Notes: generated by a model not told the origin, from the letters alone. A DNA stretch of 64,000 bases from Chitinophaga polysaccharea (GCF_902150045.1 NZ_CABFVU010000003.1:248001-312000), one strand, 5' to 3'. Counted from the first letter of the stretch, positions 24,330-33,711 are shown. Program-made: numbers and translations.

Positions 24330-25588
24330 AAAAGTATTACCTCTTATCATTCCTGTGTATCCTGTTTTTCTCCGCTGCTGCGCAGCAAAACGACCAGGTG
24401 GCTACGCATCTTTTTGAGCAGCTGGGTAAAGAAAACTGGGAAGGCGCCAGGGAAAATATGGATGCCGGTATGAAAGAAAAAGTAAGCCCGGAAATGATGA
24501 AAGGCATCTGGCAACAGCTCGAACAATCTTATGGAAAATGGGAAGCCGTCATCTCCACAAAAGCATTAAAGGAAGGAGCATACGATATAATACTGGCAGA
24601 TAACAGGTTTGCCAAAGCCATTATTACGTTTAGGGTGGTATTCGACAACAACCACCGTATTGCCGGGTTTTTTATTGCGGGAAACAAGCCCAAAGCTACA
24701 GCATTATTGCCTTTCGAGGAAAGGGACACCGTGGTTACCACGGATGGGGGGATCCTGTATGGCGTGCTGGCAAAACCGGCAGCCAGGCAGCCATGGCCCG
24801 TAGTGTTGATCATTGCCGGCTCAGGGCCTACAGATCATAACGGTAATAACCCCTTATTACCTGCGCCCAACGGGAGCTCTTACCAGCAGCTGGCGGCTGC
24901 ACTGGCCGATAACGGCATTGCTTCCCTGCGTTACGATAAGCGCGGCATCGGGCAGAGCAACGGTTTCAAAAAAAGCAGCAGCGCCACTTCGCTGGATGAC
25001 TATACCGATGATGCTGTTGCCTGGATTGATCATTTGCAGAGAAACACAGCCCGGTTTAAAAGTGTAACGGTAGTTGGCCATAGCGAAGGCGCTTTAATAG
25101 GCCTGATGGCGGCGGGCCGCAGGAGTTTCAATAGCCTGGTTTCTTTATCAGGCCCGGGCGAATGTATGGATAAAGTGTTGCTGGCGCAGTTAAAACCTAT
25201 GCTGGCTGATTCGCTGTATGATGCGGTAACAGTTACCTTAAATGAATTGCGGCAGGGAAGGGACCCGCAGCAGGTGCCGGCGGCGCTCAGCACTATTTTT
25301 AATCCTTCGCTGTATGCGTTCTGGAAAAGCACTTTCCATTATGATCCATGTGCATTGCTTCCTGCAGTAAAGATGCCGTTCCTGGTTATAGGCGGTACCA
25401 GCGACACACAGGTGCCACCGGTGCAGGCGGATATACTGCATAACTGCAAGCCAGGCTCTCAACTGCTGATGATTACCGGTATGACGCATACGCTGAAAGC
25501 ATCTGCACCGGCTGCAAAGGAGGAAACGGCGCCGTTGCCGCTGGCGGGCAAACTGGTGCCGTCGCTGGTGAAGTTTATAAACAATTAG
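24326..25588 (+). CDS. Secreted alpha/beta hydrolase with N-terminal DUF3887-like domain
   Basis: A 420-residue exported protein (signal peptide FSAAAQQ). Residues about 20-125 resemble DUF3887 (a small cystatin-like domain), and about 135-415 form an alpha/beta hydrolase: oxyanion region GSGPTDHNGNN, LRYDKRGIGQS, nucleophile serine in VVGHSEGA, and a late acid/His region (GGTSDTQVPP, MTHTLK). The start ATG at 24326 overlaps the SdpI stop (ATGA), so the frame's 18-residue upstream extension is rejected. It ends in a 4-base overlap with the convergent gene. Substrate unknown; probably an esterase. Confidence 0.85.
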   Translation: MKKYYLLSFLCILFFSAAAQQNDQVATHLFEQLGKENWEGARENMDAGMKEKVSPEMMKGIWQQLEQSYGKWEAVISTKALKEGAYDIILADNRFAKAIITFRVVFDNNHRIAGFFIAGNKPKATALLPFEERDTVVTTDGGILYGVLAKPAARQPWPVVLIIAGSGPTDHNGNNPLLPAPNGSSYQQLAAALADNGIASLRYDKRGIGQSNGFKKSSSATSLDDYTDDAVAWIDHLQRNTARFKSVTVVGHSEGALIGLMAAGRRSFNSLVSLSGPGECMDKVLLAQLKPMLADSLYDAVTVTLNELRQGRDPQQVPAALSTIFNPSLYAFWKSTFHYDPCALLPAVKMPFLVIGGTSDTQVPPVQADILHNCKPGSQLLMITGMTHTLKASAPAAKEETAPLPLAGKLVPSLVKFINN

Positions 25589-26277
25589 CTGTACCGGTCG
25601 TTCCTCCAGGGATAGGCGGTGTTGGAATAGCCTCTTTCTTCCCAGAAGCCCAGCCGGTTGGCCGTGAGGAATTCTATACGGTGTATCCATTTCGCGCCTT
25701 TCCAGGCGTATAGCTCAGGCGTGATCATCCTTACGGGGCCGCCATGTTCTTTTGGCAAAGGCGCGCCCTCATATGTATGTACCAAAAGTACATCGGGTTT
25801 CAGCGCTTCTTCCAGCGCCACGTTGGTGGTATAATCGTCGTAACCATAACAGAGTATATGCGTGGCCGTGTCTTTCGGCTGTACTAATGCTGCCAGGTCC
25901 AGTAACCGTACGCCTATCCAGTTCATATTGAGCCTGGACCAGGTGGTTACGCAATGAAAATCGGAGGTGTCTGCTGTTTGCGGCAATGCAAGAAAATCGG
26001 CCCAGCTGAGGGTTACCGGGTGCTCCACGGCGCCATCCAGGATCAGTTGCCATTCATCCTTTTCAATTTCAGGCTGTATCCCCAGGTCCAGTACCGGCCA
26101 CTTATGGGTGATGGTTTGCCCTATTGGCAATACCGGCATGCCATGCCGGTTGGGGTTGCCGCTTCCCTGCGGTTTATTGTCGGCCACCGATGGGGTTAGC
26201 CGCATTTTCTCCTCAAAGCGCGATTTGAGCTTCATCCTTGCTTCAACAATCCGTTGTAATTTATCAGCCTCTTCCAT
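25585..26277 (-). CDS. Sulfite-oxidase-like molybdopterin enzyme
   Basis: A 230-residue protein of the sulfite oxidase / MsrP catalytic-domain superfamily. It contains the Moco-binding pattern with the molybdenum-ligand Cys109 in DFHCVTTWS, plus GVRLLDLAALV, the HGGPVRMITPELYAWKGAKWI segment and a closing EERGYSNTAYPWRNDRY. There is no signal peptide, twin-arginine motif or membrane anchor, unlike MsrP, so it is probably cytosolic. No MsrQ-like partner is nearby. The substrate is not known. It is convergent with, and overlaps by four bases, the hydrolase gene. Confidence 0.85.
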   Translation of the reverse strand: MEEADKLQRIVEARMKLKSRFEEKMRLTPSVADNKPQGSGNPNRHGMPVLPIGQTITHKWPVLDLGIQPEIEKDEWQLILDGAVEHPVTLSWADFLALPQTADTSDFHCVTTWSRLNMNWIGVRLLDLAALVQPKDTATHILCYGYDDYTTNVALEEALKPDVLLVHTYEGAPLPKEHGGPVRMITPELYAWKGAKWIHRIEFLTANRLGFWEERGYSNTAYPWRNDRYS

Positions 26278-26399
26278 AAAATAGTTTTGGGTCTTCCGGC
26301 CATAAATGTACGGATTTATGCCTGTCAGGTGGTACTCCCGGTGGTATGCCAGGTACCAGCCTCTCCTGTATCCGGAAAAAAAAGCAGGGTATTTTATAT

Positions 26400-26438
26400 A
26401 CTTTGTTCATACAAAGTTGTATTTTGTACCTACAAAGT
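26400..26438. promoter_or_regulatory. Two tandem operator-like dyads before the sterol desaturase gene
   Basis: ACTTTGT-TCAT-ACAAAGT at 26400-26417 (perfect) and ATTTTGT-ACCT-ACAAAGT at 26421-26438 (one mismatch). The centres are 21 bp apart, two helical turns, which favours cooperative binding. No regulator gene is adjacent. Confidence 0.6.
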
Positions 26439-26458
26439 GATCTAAATAAAAGCGCGTT

Positions 26459-27484
26459 ATGGGAGTTATTGAAACAATATTCAGGGAAATCATAGGATTC
26501 CTGGGAATCACACAACTCATAGAAATATGCAAAACGGGGAATTATAAAGTACTGCTTACCCTGAACGGGATCTTCTCCGCAATCTCGCCACTGATACCAT
26601 TTCTCCTGTTGCTGGAAATAGGGCGGGCCATTTTTTACAAAAGGTTTAAGATCGAAGACTATAAAATGCCCTTCCTGATCTTTGTGGCCAACCGGTTTAT
26701 TTCCCGGTTTATCTCTATTGCTATGGTGGCCTTCTGTATCGGGTTACTGGAAAAGTATGCGTTGTTCCAAACCTCGCTTAAATGGTACTGGTTCATTTAC
26801 GGGTATGTGATCTGGGAATTCTCTCACTTTATTTACCATTATTACGGGCATAAAGTACGTTTGTTCTGGTGCCTGCATTCTACCCATCATGCGCCGCAAA
26901 CCATGAACCTTTCGGTAACTTATGCGCATTTTTTCCTGGAAGCGCCGTATGCAGATGTGATCCGTACCAGCATCTGTATCCTGATGGGAGTGAATCCTCC
27001 GCTGCTTTTCATTATTATGTTCATCGACGGTACCTGGGGAGCTTTTATCCATGTGGGAGAGAACCTTATTAAAGACGGGCGTCTTGGCTTCCTGAACAGG
27101 ATCATTCTTACGCCATCTCATCACCGGGTGCATCATGCAAAAAATCCTTTGTATATGGATACTAATTTCTGCAACCTGCTTAATATCTGGGATAAAGTGT
27201 TTGGCACCTTCCAGCCTGAAAAGCATGATATGCAGATCGAGTATGGCATATCCCGGGAAATGAACCCCAACAATTTCCTGGATGTTTATTTTGGTGAACT
27301 ATATGGTTTGTGGAAAGATGTGCGGAAAGCGCCGGGTTTAAAAAATAAGTTGTTATACATTGTAATGCCGCCGGGATGGAGCCATACCGGCGATCACAAA
27401 ACGGCGAAAGTGGTAAAGCAGGCTTTCCTGGAGCAGGCGCAGCATACGCCCCTGCGGCAGCCGGTAGCCGATCAGGTCATCTGA
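26459..27484 (+). CDS. Sterol desaturase / fatty acid hydroxylase family protein
   Basis: A 341-residue integral membrane di-iron enzyme. After several membrane segments it shows the histidine clusters of the family: HFIYHYYGHKVR, HSTHHAPQTMN and HHRVHHAKNP. Family members hydroxylate or desaturate lipids. Bacterial forms act on fatty acids, sphingolipids, carotenoids or ether lipids, and this one cannot be assigned. The gene has a pair of operator-like dyads 20-60 bp upstream. Its 3' end overlaps the convergent phosphoesterase gene by 13 bases. Confidence 0.88.
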   Translation: MGVIETIFREIIGFLGITQLIEICKTGNYKVLLTLNGIFSAISPLIPFLLLLEIGRAIFYKRFKIEDYKMPFLIFVANRFISRFISIAMVAFCIGLLEKYALFQTSLKWYWFIYGYVIWEFSHFIYHYYGHKVRLFWCLHSTHHAPQTMNLSVTYAHFFLEAPYADVIRTSICILMGVNPPLLFIIMFIDGTWGAFIHVGENLIKDGRLGFLNRIILTPSHHRVHHAKNPLYMDTNFCNLLNIWDKVFGTFQPEKHDMQIEYGISREMNPNNFLDVYFGELYGLWKDVRKAPGLKNKLLYIVMPPGWSHTGDHKTAKVVKQAFLEQAQHTPLRQPVADQVI

Positions 27485-28569
27485 TCAAATAAATAGTACA
27501 GGGGGGCTTCTTCAAGCACCACGCGGGAATTCCCCTGTGCATCTTTCTTCCATTTAACCAGCCGTATAGCGCCGTCGGCAATTTCCAGCCCGGTAATGTC
27601 ACCATCGCTGAAGCAGCAGCAGCCGGTGTTGAAATAGGAGGGATGTGCCATTGTTTTCACCAGTTGTTTACCTGCATATTCTGCCTGTCGCGCTGCCAAT
27701 GCTTTTTGTAAGATGCTTACCTGCTCAGCATCTTCCCGGGCGCGGGCTTTATCCAGTTGCTTCGTGAGCTTATCAATATGATCCAGTGAGGCAAACACAG
27801 GTTTATGGGTATGTCCTGATACCAGGAATGTTTTTTTATACTGGATGCTCCATTCATACATCATGATATTGTGACGGTCGGCCAGGTCGAAAGAGTCTGA
27901 GAGCGTATCCATGCGGATATCAAAGAAGCGCTGCAGGGGTGTCCATATGGCTGCTACAAACCATTTGCTGAAAGCGTTGCCATCGCTGCGCTGGTCGCCC
28001 TGATGGCCATGGGTAAGGTAAATGCGGTAATCCTGGTCCTGGTAACGGGTTTGAAGGATCAGGCCTTCATATACTTTCAGTTTTTTCCCGAAGATATCTT
28101 TCAGGAATTGTTGCCGTGGCACTACGTAATGCCATTCAAGGTCGTGGTTGCCGAACACGCGGAAGTAGCGTTGCTGCTGCAGGAAGCGGGCTTCTTCCAG
28201 CAGGGTGTTGCGGTATTCGCGGATCACGGTAGCTGGCGGGCATTCCCACAATTCTTCGCAATCGCCCAGGTTAATAAACGTATAGCCTTTATCGTAGTAA
28301 TAACGGAGTGCCGCTACGTAGTTATCTTCCGCAGCCATGAAATCGTCGGCGCCATCTTTACCGCCTTTATGCTGGTCTGAGAAAATAATAAAGCGGCTAT
28401 GCTCGTAGTCGAAGGGCACTATCAGTCCCTTTTGCCGGTTGCCTTTAAGGATCTCCTCCTGGAGCTGCGATAGGGAAGCGAATACCTGTAATTTGTCCGG
28501 CTGTGAAGAAAACCTGTTGGAAAGCCAGATGATAGGGCGTTGGAAGAGTCTTTTCAGTGGATGTGGCAC
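27472..28569 (-). CDS. Metallophosphoesterase (calcineurin-like)
   Basis: A 365-residue protein with the calcineurin-like metal motifs in order: FSDQHKGG (in place of DxH), NLGDCEELWE, FGNHDLEW, a central THGHQGD and GHTHKPVF. It is soluble and lacks a signal peptide. The start appears to be GTG at 28569: the nearest in-frame upstream codons run into a stop and there is no early internal ATG. Related proteins act on nucleotides or lipid pyrophosphates (LpxH-like), but this one is longer and the substrate is open. Confidence 0.85.
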   Translation of the reverse strand: MPHPLKRLFQRPIIWLSNRFSSQPDKLQVFASLSQLQEEILKGNRQKGLIVPFDYEHSRFIIFSDQHKGGKDGADDFMAAEDNYVAALRYYYDKGYTFINLGDCEELWECPPATVIREYRNTLLEEARFLQQQRYFRVFGNHDLEWHYVVPRQQFLKDIFGKKLKVYEGLILQTRYQDQDYRIYLTHGHQGDQRSDGNAFSKWFVAAIWTPLQRFFDIRMDTLSDSFDLADRHNIMMYEWSIQYKKTFLVSGHTHKPVFASLDHIDKLTKQLDKARAREDAEQVSILQKALAARQAEYAGKQLVKTMAHPSYFNTGCCCFSDGDITGLEIADGAIRLVKWKKDAQGNSRVVLEEAPLYYLFDQMT

Positions 28570-28616
28570 GCTGTATTTTTTTAGGGAGGTGGCTCAGTAC
28601 CTACCACGCACAAAAA

Positions 28617-28640
28617 TGAGCGATTACCGGTAACCGCTCA
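28617..28640. terminator. Hairpin between cold-shock and phosphoesterase genes
   Basis: TGAGCGATTACC pairs with GGTAACCGCTCA with one mismatch. T-runs lie on both sides (TTTTT on the minus-strand exit, GATTTTTTTA on the plus side). It probably terminates the cold-shock gene transcript. Confidence 0.7.
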
Positions 28641-28677
28641 GATTTTTTTATTTCAATAAAGCCAGACCAGTTACAGT

Positions 28678-29145
28678 TTAGCTTTTTACTTCTTTCTTTA
28701 CATTAACCGCACTTGGACCTTTCTGTCCTCTCTCTACTTCAAAAGTTACTTTATCTTTTTCCTTGATCGGCTCAGTCAGCTGGTTAATATGTACGAATAC
28801 ACTGTCCTGTGTTTGCTGATCGATAATGAAACCGTAGCCTTTGGATTCGTTGAAGAACTTCACCACGCCTTTACGGATGGGGTCTGCCGGCTCTTCGGGC
28901 AGTTGCCTGCCTGGGCCCAGCTGAATGTCTTCCACATTGATCTCTTTTTTCCTGCTTGGGTCGGGGGGAGTGGAAGAGATATTACCATTCTCATCGATAT
29001 AAGCCATCATATCTTCCAGGCTCTTTCCTTTAGCACTCTCTCTCTTTCGTTCTTCCTTTCTTTCCTGCTTATCCTGCCGTTGTTTTGCTTTTTTCTTTTC
29101 TTTTTCTTTTTTACCAACTGTTTCCTGGGATCTAGCCATATGCAT
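28678..29145 (-). CDS. Cold-shock-domain protein with long charged N-terminal region
   Basis: A 155-residue protein. The last ~68 residues are a cold-shock domain with both RNA-binding motifs (KGYGFI and DSVFVHINQL), starting at RKGVVKFFNESKGYGFI. The first ~45 residues are almost all Lys, Glu, Arg and Gln (KKEKEKKKAKQRQDKQERK), followed by a short Pro/Asp linker. Such proteins bind single-stranded RNA; the charged arm probably adds nucleic-acid contacts. A second ATG two codons after the first is also possible. The gene forms its own unit with a terminator behind it. Confidence 0.9.
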   Translation of the reverse strand: MHMARSQETVGKKEKEKKKAKQRQDKQERKEERKRESAKGKSLEDMMAYIDENGNISSTPPDPSRKKEINVEDIQLGPGRQLPEEPADPIRKGVVKFFNESKGYGFIIDQQTQDSVFVHINQLTEPIKEKDKVTFEVERGQKGPSAVNVKKEVKS

Positions 29146-29416
29146 GTATTAATTTGATACTATACAAAGATCGGCTTTTTTTGCGTAAAAGGCCGGGAAT
29201 ATAAAGCAGCACAGCCTTTATGCACGGGCATTTTCACCCAGGACTCCCCATAGCGGCTATTCTACATTTTTATGCACACCAGGAAATTAAGGGAATACGT
29301 GTGTGGATGACCGTGAAATCTTTTGTGATCAGAGGTAATTATGAAATCGTGGGATTTCCATAGATTAGCAAGTACTTTTTAAATCCACAACAAAAAATAA
29401 ACCGCCCCGGTGCGGG

Positions 29417-32400
29417 ATGATCAAAAAATTCAAAACGCTTATGATGAAGAAAACCGCCCTGTTTTTTCTTGCTGCGATGGCAGGAAAACAGGCTATGGCA
29501 CAGGTAGATGCCGGCCTGTTCCGCTATCCCGACGTATCCCGGTCGCAGATTGCATTTTCCTATGCCAATGATATCTGGATTGTTCCAAAAACCGGTGGTA
29601 CAGCCATTAAACTGGTTTCCCCTCCGGGAGTGGAAACCTTCCCCAAATTTTCGCCGGATGGAAGCAAGCTGGCTTTCAGCGCCAATTACGACGGCAATAC
29701 GGACGTGTATGTATTGCCGGTAGCCGGAGGGGTACCTTTGCGGCTTACTGAATATGGTGGCACAGACCGTGTGGTGGACTGGACGCCTGATGGTAAACAG
29801 GTACTTTTTGCCTCGGGGAGAGAAAGCACCAAAGAACGCTTCAACCAGTTTTATACTATTCCTGAAAATGGAGGCGCCGCCACTAAACTGCCGCTGGCCT
29901 ATGCTGAATTCGGGTCATGGTCGCCCGACGCTTCCAAAATGGCCCTGGTTACCCGCTCACAAAGTTTCCGTAACTGGAAAAGATACCGTGGCGGTATGAA
30001 AGCAGAGATCCATGTGTTTGATTTTACGAAACAACTGTCGGAAAATATCTCTGCAAAAAGCGAAGCAGGCGATGAATTCCCAATGTGGTACAACAATTTT
30101 ATTTACTTCCTGTCCGACCGCGGCGCTGAAAAGAGGATGAACCTCTGGCGCTATGATGTGAATACCAAAGCATACGAGCAGATCACCAGCTACAAAGATT
30201 ATGACGTTCACTTTCCTTCCATGGGGCCGGACGATATTGTATATGAAGCCAATGGCAAATTGTTCGTAATGTCGCTGAGCACGCAGCAATCCGCTGAAGT
30301 GAAGATCAATATCACTACTGACCTGGCTGCGCTCAAACCACGCACCCAGCGCACCATGAAATATATACAATCCACCGCCGTAAGCCCTGATGGCCAGCGC
30401 GCGCTCATCAGCGCCCGTGGCGATGTATTCTCCGTGCCCGCTGTAAAGGGCTATGTTAAAGATCTTACCCGCACCAGCGGCATAGCGGAGCGCTATCCTG
30501 TTTGGTCGCCGGATGGTAAAAGCATTGCCTGGTGGAGCGATAAGTCAGGTGAATATGAGCTATGGCTGGCTACCGCCGGTAAAGAGGACCAGGCGAAACA
30601 GATCACTCACTACGGCCCGGGATTCCGCTATCGCCCGTACTGGTCGCCCAATAACAGGCAAATAGCCTTCATCGACCAGGAGCTGAAAATATGGGTGCTG
30701 GATATCGCCTCCGGCAAAACCACTGCAGTAGACAAAGCCCTGCATTACTCGCCGGATGTACTGGAGGGCTTCCGCTTCAGCTGGACACCCGATAGCCGGT
30801 GGCTTACTTATAGCCGTGATATGGAAAACGGCCACGAAGCCGTATTTCTTTTCGACACCAAAAACAACCAGCGCCACCAGGTTACCAGCGGCTTCTATGA
30901 CGTGAGCCGCCCGGTATTTGATGAAGCCGGCAAGTACCTGTATGTACTAACCAACCAATCGTTCAAACCTACATACAGCAGCATCGACAATACATTTATT
31001 TACGCCAACAGCACGGTGATAGGAGTGATAGGCCTGCAAAAGGAAACACCTTCCCTGCTGGCTACACGCAATGATGCCGTGAATGTAAAGGAAGACAAAA
31101 AAGAGCCTGAGAAACCCGCCGCCACAAAAGGAAAAGCTAAGAAAGAAAAACCTGCGGAAGAGACAAAAGAAACGGCTACCAGCATAGACCTCGACAACAT
31201 GGAAGCCAGGATGGTATTGCTCCCGGTGCCAGGCGGCAATTATTCCCGCCTTGGCGCAGCGAAAGGTAAGATCCTGTTTGTAAGCAGCACACCGCCGGCT
31301 GATGAGGAAAGCAACGGGGAAGCCACCCTGCAGTATTATGATATTGCTACCCAGCAGGTAAAAACCATTATCAAGGAACCAGGGCAGTACGAGCTTTCTG
31401 CGGATGGCAATAAGATCCTGGTGAACAACGGCCCTTACGGCATCATTGATGTAGCCGAGAACCAGAAAATTGACACCGCCATGCGTGTAGAGGAAATGGA
31501 AATGACCGTGAACCCTGCAGAAGAATGGAAACAGCTGTTTATGGACACCTGGCGCATGGAACGCGATTTCTTCTACGATCCGCATATGCACGGCATCAAC
31601 TGGAATAATGTAAAAGACAAATACCTGCATCTCCTGGAAGGCGCCCGCACCCGTGAAGAAGTGAGCTTTGTGATCAATGAGCTGCTGGGCGAAATGAATG
31701 CCTCACATACCTATAACTTTGGCGGTGATGTGGAAGATGGAAAGCATGAAAATGTTGGCTACCTCGGGGTCGACTGGCAGGCAGATGGCAGGTACTATAA
31801 GATCAAACGCATTATCCGCGGCGCGCCCTGGAATGCGGAAGCCCGCAACCCACTGGACGAGCCGGGTGTAAACATCCATGAAGGTGATTATATCCTGGCG
31901 GTAAACGGCCAGCCGCTTACCACCGCGGAGGAACCCTATGGCGTTTTCCAGTCGCTCGCCGGGAAAGTAGTAGAGCTTACCTGGAACAGCCGTCCTTCTA
32001 TGGAAGGGGCTAAAACCGCCATCGTGAAAACTATCGGCAGCGAATACCGCCTGCGCCACCTGGCCTGGATAGAGAGTAACCGCAAGCGTGTGGCTGATGC
32101 CACCAATAACCAGGTGGGGTACATCTTTGTGCCAAGTACGGGTATCGATGGGCAGGATGAACTGATCCGCCAGTTCAACGGGCAGTGGGACAAAGCCGCT
32201 CTTGTTATTGATGAGCGCTTCAATAATGGCGGCCAGATCCCTGATCGCTTTATTGAAATGCTGAACCGCAAGCCGCTGGCTTATTGGGCCACCCGTAACG
32301 GTACGCCCACTCAATGGCCTTCCTATGCCAATTTTGGCCCGAAGGTAATGCTCATTAACGGGTGGAGTGGTTCCGGCGGCGATGCATTTCCGGATTATTT

Positions 32401-32707
32401 CCGCAAAGCCGGACTGGGCCCTATCATTGGCACCCGTACCTGGGGCGGCCTCATTGGCATTAGCAATACTCCCGCACTGATTGATGGCGGTGTGATCACC
32501 GTGCCATCGTTCCGTATGTTCAATGGCGATGGCACCTGGTTCCGCGAAGGGCATGGTGTTGATCCCGATATTGCAGTAGATGAAAATCTCGGCGATATGG
32601 CCAAAGGCGTCGATCCGCAGCTGGAGCGTGCCATTACCGAAGTAAAGAACCTGTTGCAAACAAAGCCTTATAAGGCGCCTGCACAGCCTCCATATGAAGT
32701 GAGATAA
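29417..32707 (+). CDS. Tricorn-like S41 peptidase, secreted
   Basis: A 1096-residue exported protein (signal peptide ends KQAMAQ; a start at the second or third Met, from 29441, is also possible). Residues about 30-560 are WD40/TolB-like propeller blades with repeated WSPDGK/FSPDGS motifs. A Lys/Glu/Pro-rich stretch at about 558-590 separates them from the rest. The C-terminal half contains a tricorn C1 domain, a PDZ (GVNIHEGDYILAVNGQPL) and the S41 core with the likely nucleophile Ser986 in GWSGSGGD. Tricorn proteases degrade peptides; the exported Bacteroidota forms are probably periplasmic. A strong terminator follows. Confidence 0.92.
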   Translation: MIKKFKTLMMKKTALFFLAAMAGKQAMAQVDAGLFRYPDVSRSQIAFSYANDIWIVPKTGGTAIKLVSPPGVETFPKFSPDGSKLAFSANYDGNTDVYVLPVAGGVPLRLTEYGGTDRVVDWTPDGKQVLFASGRESTKERFNQFYTIPENGGAATKLPLAYAEFGSWSPDASKMALVTRSQSFRNWKRYRGGMKAEIHVFDFTKQLSENISAKSEAGDEFPMWYNNFIYFLSDRGAEKRMNLWRYDVNTKAYEQITSYKDYDVHFPSMGPDDIVYEANGKLFVMSLSTQQSAEVKINITTDLAALKPRTQRTMKYIQSTAVSPDGQRALISARGDVFSVPAVKGYVKDLTRTSGIAERYPVWSPDGKSIAWWSDKSGEYELWLATAGKEDQAKQITHYGPGFRYRPYWSPNNRQIAFIDQELKIWVLDIASGKTTAVDKALHYSPDVLEGFRFSWTPDSRWLTYSRDMENGHEAVFLFDTKNNQRHQVTSGFYDVSRPVFDEAGKYLYVLTNQSFKPTYSSIDNTFIYANSTVIGVIGLQKETPSLLATRNDAVNVKEDKKEPEKPAATKGKAKKEKPAEETKETATSIDLDNMEARMVLLPVPGGNYSRLGAAKGKILFVSSTPPADEESNGEATLQYYDIATQQVKTIIKEPGQYELSADGNKILVNNGPYGIIDVAENQKIDTAMRVEEMEMTVNPAEEWKQLFMDTWRMERDFFYDPHMHGINWNNVKDKYLHLLEGARTREEVSFVINELLGEMNASHTYNFGGDVEDGKHENVGYLGVDWQADGRYYKIKRIIRGAPWNAEARNPLDEPGVNIHEGDYILAVNGQPLTTAEEPYGVFQSLAGKVVELTWNSRPSMEGAKTAIVKTIGSEYRLRHLAWIESNRKRVADATNNQVGYIFVPSTGIDGQDELIRQFNGQWDKAALVIDERFNNGGQIPDRFIEMLNRKPLAYWATRNGTPTQWPSYANFGPKVMLINGWSGSGGDAFPDYFRKAGLGPIIGTRTWGGLIGISNTPALIDGGVITVPSFRMFNGDGTWFREGHGVDPDIAVDENLGDMAKGVDPQLERAITEVKNLLQTKPYKAPAQPPYEVR

Positions 32708-32714
32708 TATTTTT

Positions 32715-32752
32715 ACCGGTCACTGTTAAGCAACAGTGACCGGTTCTTTTTA
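32715..32752. terminator. Terminator after the tricorn-like gene
   Basis: Perfect 13-bp stem ACCGGTCACTGTT/AACAGTGACCGGT with an AAGC loop, followed by TCTTTTTA and preceded by TTTT. It can serve the plus gene and the convergent minus gene ending at 32764. Confidence 0.85.
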
Positions 32753-32763
32753 AAATATGGCTG

Positions 32764-33711
32764 CTATTTACGCGGCAGGAAGTTCCACCGCAGCCCCCCG
32801 CTGAAAAAGTAATTGGTAGCAAACCTATGCATAGGCTTGTCGGAAAACATTTCCGACAAACTCTTTTCCCGGAAAGTAGTACCGCTATAAAGGATACTGC
32901 CACCTGATGCCACAAAATCAATATGCCTGCTCAGATGCCAGGTATTTTCCAATCCCACGCTTAGTTCTGAGTAACCCATCAGCCGCTTTTTGTCCGGCGC
33001 ATTTTCCACATCATAAGAGGAACCGCGCATACGGAATGCCAACGCCAGGTCGGTTTGTTTATTCATGCGGTGAGATACGCTTATCTTTTCAGGGAAGTTT
33101 ACATCTATCCTGAACTTACTTTCGGTTTGCCATTTTAAAAGGATCGCGGGCAATAACATAGGCGTGCCAAAGGTATTGGTGAACATAGCACCGATACCGT
33201 AAGAAAACCGCGGGTTATGCTGCTTTACAAACAATACGCCTCCGTTGATGAAAATATCTTTGTTATTGATCTTTTCCATATCGGTGAAAAGCCCGGCAGA
33301 TAATACACTCACCATACCCCAACGGTTACCGATGCTGCGGAAATGTTGCAGCGCCAGTTGTGCATCCAGTAATTCTTCGGGGAAGATCCGGTTATCATAA
33401 TCTTTGTGCTGCATTTTGGTATAGCTGCCGGAAGCCGCCAGCGTCCAGTTGCGGACCTTACCGGTAGCAGTATCTACATGACTGCCCAGCGAGAATACAG
33501 CGCCAAAGTTATAACGTTGCTGAGAGGTGGTGGACCTGGTTTTTACGCTGTCTTCCGGCCGGATATAACGGGAGGCTGGCAAGTAATCCACGCTGATCCC
33601 TATGCCGGGGCCATCGAGGGATGTGGCGCCCAGCTGGGCCCACAGCTCTTGCAATGGTGTAAGTGCGAAAAAGGTAATTAACAAACAGGTGTATCTTTTT
33701 TTTAGTTGCAT
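32764..33711 (-). CDS. Outer-membrane beta-barrel protein (DUF6268-like)
   Basis: A 315-residue exported protein; the ATG at 33711 gives a clean signal peptide (LKKRYTCLLITFFALTP ... LWAQ), so the ten-residue upstream extension is rejected. The rest is alternating beta-strand pattern with a terminal strand FFSGGLRWNFLPRK, suggesting a porin-like barrel or surface beta protein. It resembles the DUF6268 outer-membrane family, but I am not certain of that name. No partner genes are adjacent and the function is unknown. Confidence 0.6.
   Translation of the reverse strand: MQLKKRYTCLLITFFALTPLQELWAQLGATSLDGPGIGISVDYLPASRYIRPEDSVKTRSTTSQQRYNFGAVFSLGSHVDTATGKVRNWTLAASGSYTKMQHKDYDNRIFPEELLDAQLALQHFRSIGNRWGMVSVLSAGLFTDMEKINNKDIFINGGVLFVKQHNPRFSYGIGAMFTNTFGTPMLLPAILLKWQTESKFRIDVNFPEKISVSHRMNKQTDLALAFRMRGSSYDVENAPDKKRLMGYSELSVGLENTWHLSRHIDFVASGGSILYSGTTFREKSLSEMFSDKPMHRFATNYFFSGGLRWNFLPRK

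Noticed and set aside
31703..32659. Minus-strand open frame (318 codons) opposite the tricorn-like protease
   Set aside because: Shadow of the catalytic half of the protease; no family resemblance.
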